From NCBI RefSeq assembly GCF_900116225.1, contig NZ_FOZZ01000001.1:434001-498000 (forward strand): a DNA stretch of 64,000 bases. The letters run 5' to 3'. Position 1 is the first letter of the stretch; each line of letters starts with the position of its first letter. Below are positions 62,740-64,000 of the stretch, piece after piece. The notes beneath the pieces were generated by a model. That model searched no databases. It saw only the letters and a program-made list of their open reading frames with translations, and was not told where the DNA came from. The DNA is from Sphingobacterium wenxiniae. Its GTDB lineage: Bacteria > Bacteroidota > Bacteroidia > Sphingobacteriales > Sphingobacteriaceae. A program made the position numbers and the translations under genes.

Positions 62740-64000
62740 TTAGAAGCTGATGGACAGCCCCATGTTATAGACTTTATTTGCCGGATAAGCTGTATTTGAC
62801 GTACTTTCTGGATCCACATCTTTGATGCCGCTAAAAGTGAGCAAATTCAATCCTGACACGTACAGTTGTACATCTGAGGTATAGAGCTTGGCACTTAAGG
62901 ATTTCGGCAATTTGTATCCTAATCTCACCGACTTCAGTCTTAGGTAATCGGTGTTTTGCAGCCAGTAAGTATTTTGATTACTTCTCCAATACTCGTTATA
63001 TCGGTTCCATATCCGTGGTTGATCCGCATCCGGATTTTCCGGTGTCCATCTTCCCTCTGCATCACGCGTCAGGTAATTTCCTATCTGTCCTTGCATTTCG
63101 AAATAGTCGTTACGCACAGCGCCTAATGCCCATTGAAAAAAGATGGATGCTGAGAATTCTTTATAAGCCAAATCAGTGTTAAATCCACCAATATGTGTTG
63201 GTAGAGAGGTCTTATCCATGCGTACCCTATCAAGGCCATCGATTTTACCATCTCCATTGACATCTTCAAAGATCACGTCTCCAGGGCGGGCTCCTGTCCA
63301 ATGTGGATAGGCCTCAACGGCAGCTTCATCACGAAAGATACCTATCGCTTTATAATATAATCCGGTATTCATCGGCCTACCTGTAGATTGCTGATATTCT
63401 GGCGCCCCCGGAGTTTCGTCCCAAAACTGGATCTTATTTCGATTGAGCGACACATTCGCCGATAAAGTATACGATAAATCGCCATTGCTACCATTATATG
63501 CCAACTGAAACTCGGCACCTCTGTTAATGACTTCACCTATATTTTCATCTGGCAGAATCATACCTGTGGATCCGGGAATCGATGCATTTCGACGCCATAA
63601 GATGTCGGTCCGATGGTTATAAAAATACTCTGCTGAAAGACTTATCTTATTATTCAAAAATTGCATATCCACACCGACATTGGTTTGTTTAGCAACCTCC
63701 CATGTGACAGCAGGATTCGCTATGCTTGACTCAGCAAGTATCTTGGCCAATTCCGTCTCGTTGAAAATGTAGATATTGGACACGCCCGTCCCATAAGCAT
63801 AGCTTGGCAAAAATTGATAAGGATCTATTCTATCATTACCAGTTTTTCCCCAGGAAGCTCTGAATTTGAACTCATTCACCCAAGGTTTTATAGGTTGCCA
63901 GAAAGCCTCCTCCGACACACGCCAACCTCCTGAAATCCCAGGAAAGAAACCAAAACGACCATCTTGTGGGAAGATATAAGAACCATCATAACGCCACACA
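62740..64000 (-). CDS. SusC/RagA family TonB-linked transporter, 5' part beyond the window
   Basis: The C-terminal 419 residues of a SusC barrel are present. Characteristic strands include GGWRVSEEAFWQPIKPWVNEFKFRASWGKTGNDR, SNIYIFNETELAKILAE, the GDVIFEDVNGDGKIDGLDRV loop, and the final YNMGLSISF. The missing N-terminal half (STN if any, carboxypeptidase-like domain and plug) lies past base 64000, so it cannot be told whether this one signals to a FecR. It pairs with the SusD gene 36 bp downstream and the metallophosphoesterase. Confidence 0.95.
   Translation of the reverse strand, partial: VWRYDGSYIFPQDGRFGFFPGISGGWRVSEEAFWQPIKPWVNEFKFRASWGKTGNDRIDPYQFLPSYAYGTGVSNIYIFNETELAKILAESSIANPAVTWEVAKQTNVGVDMQFLNNKISLSAEYFYNHRTDILWRRNASIPGSTGMILPDENIGEVINRGAEFQLAYNGSNGDLSYTLSANVSLNRNKIQFWDETPGAPEYQQSTGRPMNTGLYYKAIGIFRDEAAVEAYPHWTGARPGDVIFEDVNGDGKIDGLDRVRMDKTSLPTHIGGFNTDLAYKEFSASIFFQWALGAVRNDYFEMQGQIGNYLTRDAEGRWTPENPDADQPRIWNRYNEYWRSNQNTYWLQNTDYLRLKSVRLGYKLPKSLSAKLYTSDVQLYVSGLNLLTFSGIKDVDPESTSNTAYPANKVYNMGLSISF

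Overview
The window looks like chromosomal DNA of a Bacteroidota member, most probably Sphingobacterium or a close relative. The reasons are SusC/SusD pairs, an ECF sigma/FecR regulatory pair, promoters of the TTTG...TAnnTTTG type instead of sigma70 boxes, many lipoproteins and Tat-signal oxidoreductases, a YpdA-type bacillithiol reductase, and moderate GC. It is largely ordinary chromosome with a few accessory or catabolic blocks and an unusual load of short palindromic repeats. No rRNA, CRISPR array, phage or complete transposase gene is visible.

Layout. 1-8.4 kb: a truncated M16 peptidase, XerD-type recombinase, a metal-type cassette (His/Cys-rich small protein, TonB receptor, His-rich lipoprotein), tRNA-Arg(CCG), nhaA. 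8.5-9.4 kb: acyl-ACP thioesterase, followed by a palindrome and a second, diverged copy of its own 3' end. 9.4-20.0 kb: nine genes on the minus strand that read as an exported carbohydrate-oxidation locus. They are an AEC transporter, a SUMF1-like protein, two Tat-signal Gfo/Idh/MocA proteins, ApbE, a TIM-barrel isomerase, an NHS-type MFS transporter, a GMC dehydrogenase and its Tat-signal small subunit. 20.2-28.4 kb: PagL-like deacylase, two lipoproteins, pyrF, a TlpA-like thioredoxin, an RluA-type pseudouridine synthase, panB, a CDF transporter. 28.5-40.1 kb: a decayed SusD fragment, arylsulfatase, a Rossmann reductase, then EEP lipoprotein, SusD, SusC (with STN domain), FecR and ECF sigma. 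40.3-51.9 kb: a Fe-S electron-transfer pair, tRNA-Leu(GAG), Ppx/GppA, a repeat-rich stretch, ppc, FUSC, YpdA. 51.9-58 kb: TetR, murB, ECF sigma, a small cytochrome b5-like protein, PfkB kinase, nitroreductase, QorB-like reductase, Rrf2. 58.3-64 kb: an unknown lipoprotein, Tat metallophosphoesterase, SusD and a truncated SusC.

How it works together. The 9.4-20 kb locus fits periplasmic oxidation of a sugar or glycoside: the signal-less GMC subunit would be carried out with its Tat-signal partner, and the product imported and processed by the isomerase and NAD(P)-fold proteins. It resembles the glucoside-3-dehydrogenase/3-keto-glycoside theme, but the substrate is inferred only. The SusC at 34.5-38 kb has the N-terminal STN domain expected of a transducing receptor acting through the adjacent FecR and ECF sigma. 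Both SusC/D pairs sit beside exported phosphoesterase-type enzymes, which hints at phosphorylated or nucleotide-like substrates.

The intergenic DNA stands out. At least two sequences with terminal inverted repeats but no coding capacity, a third with different ends, and many short hairpin modules recur in several places, some nested or tandemly duplicated.
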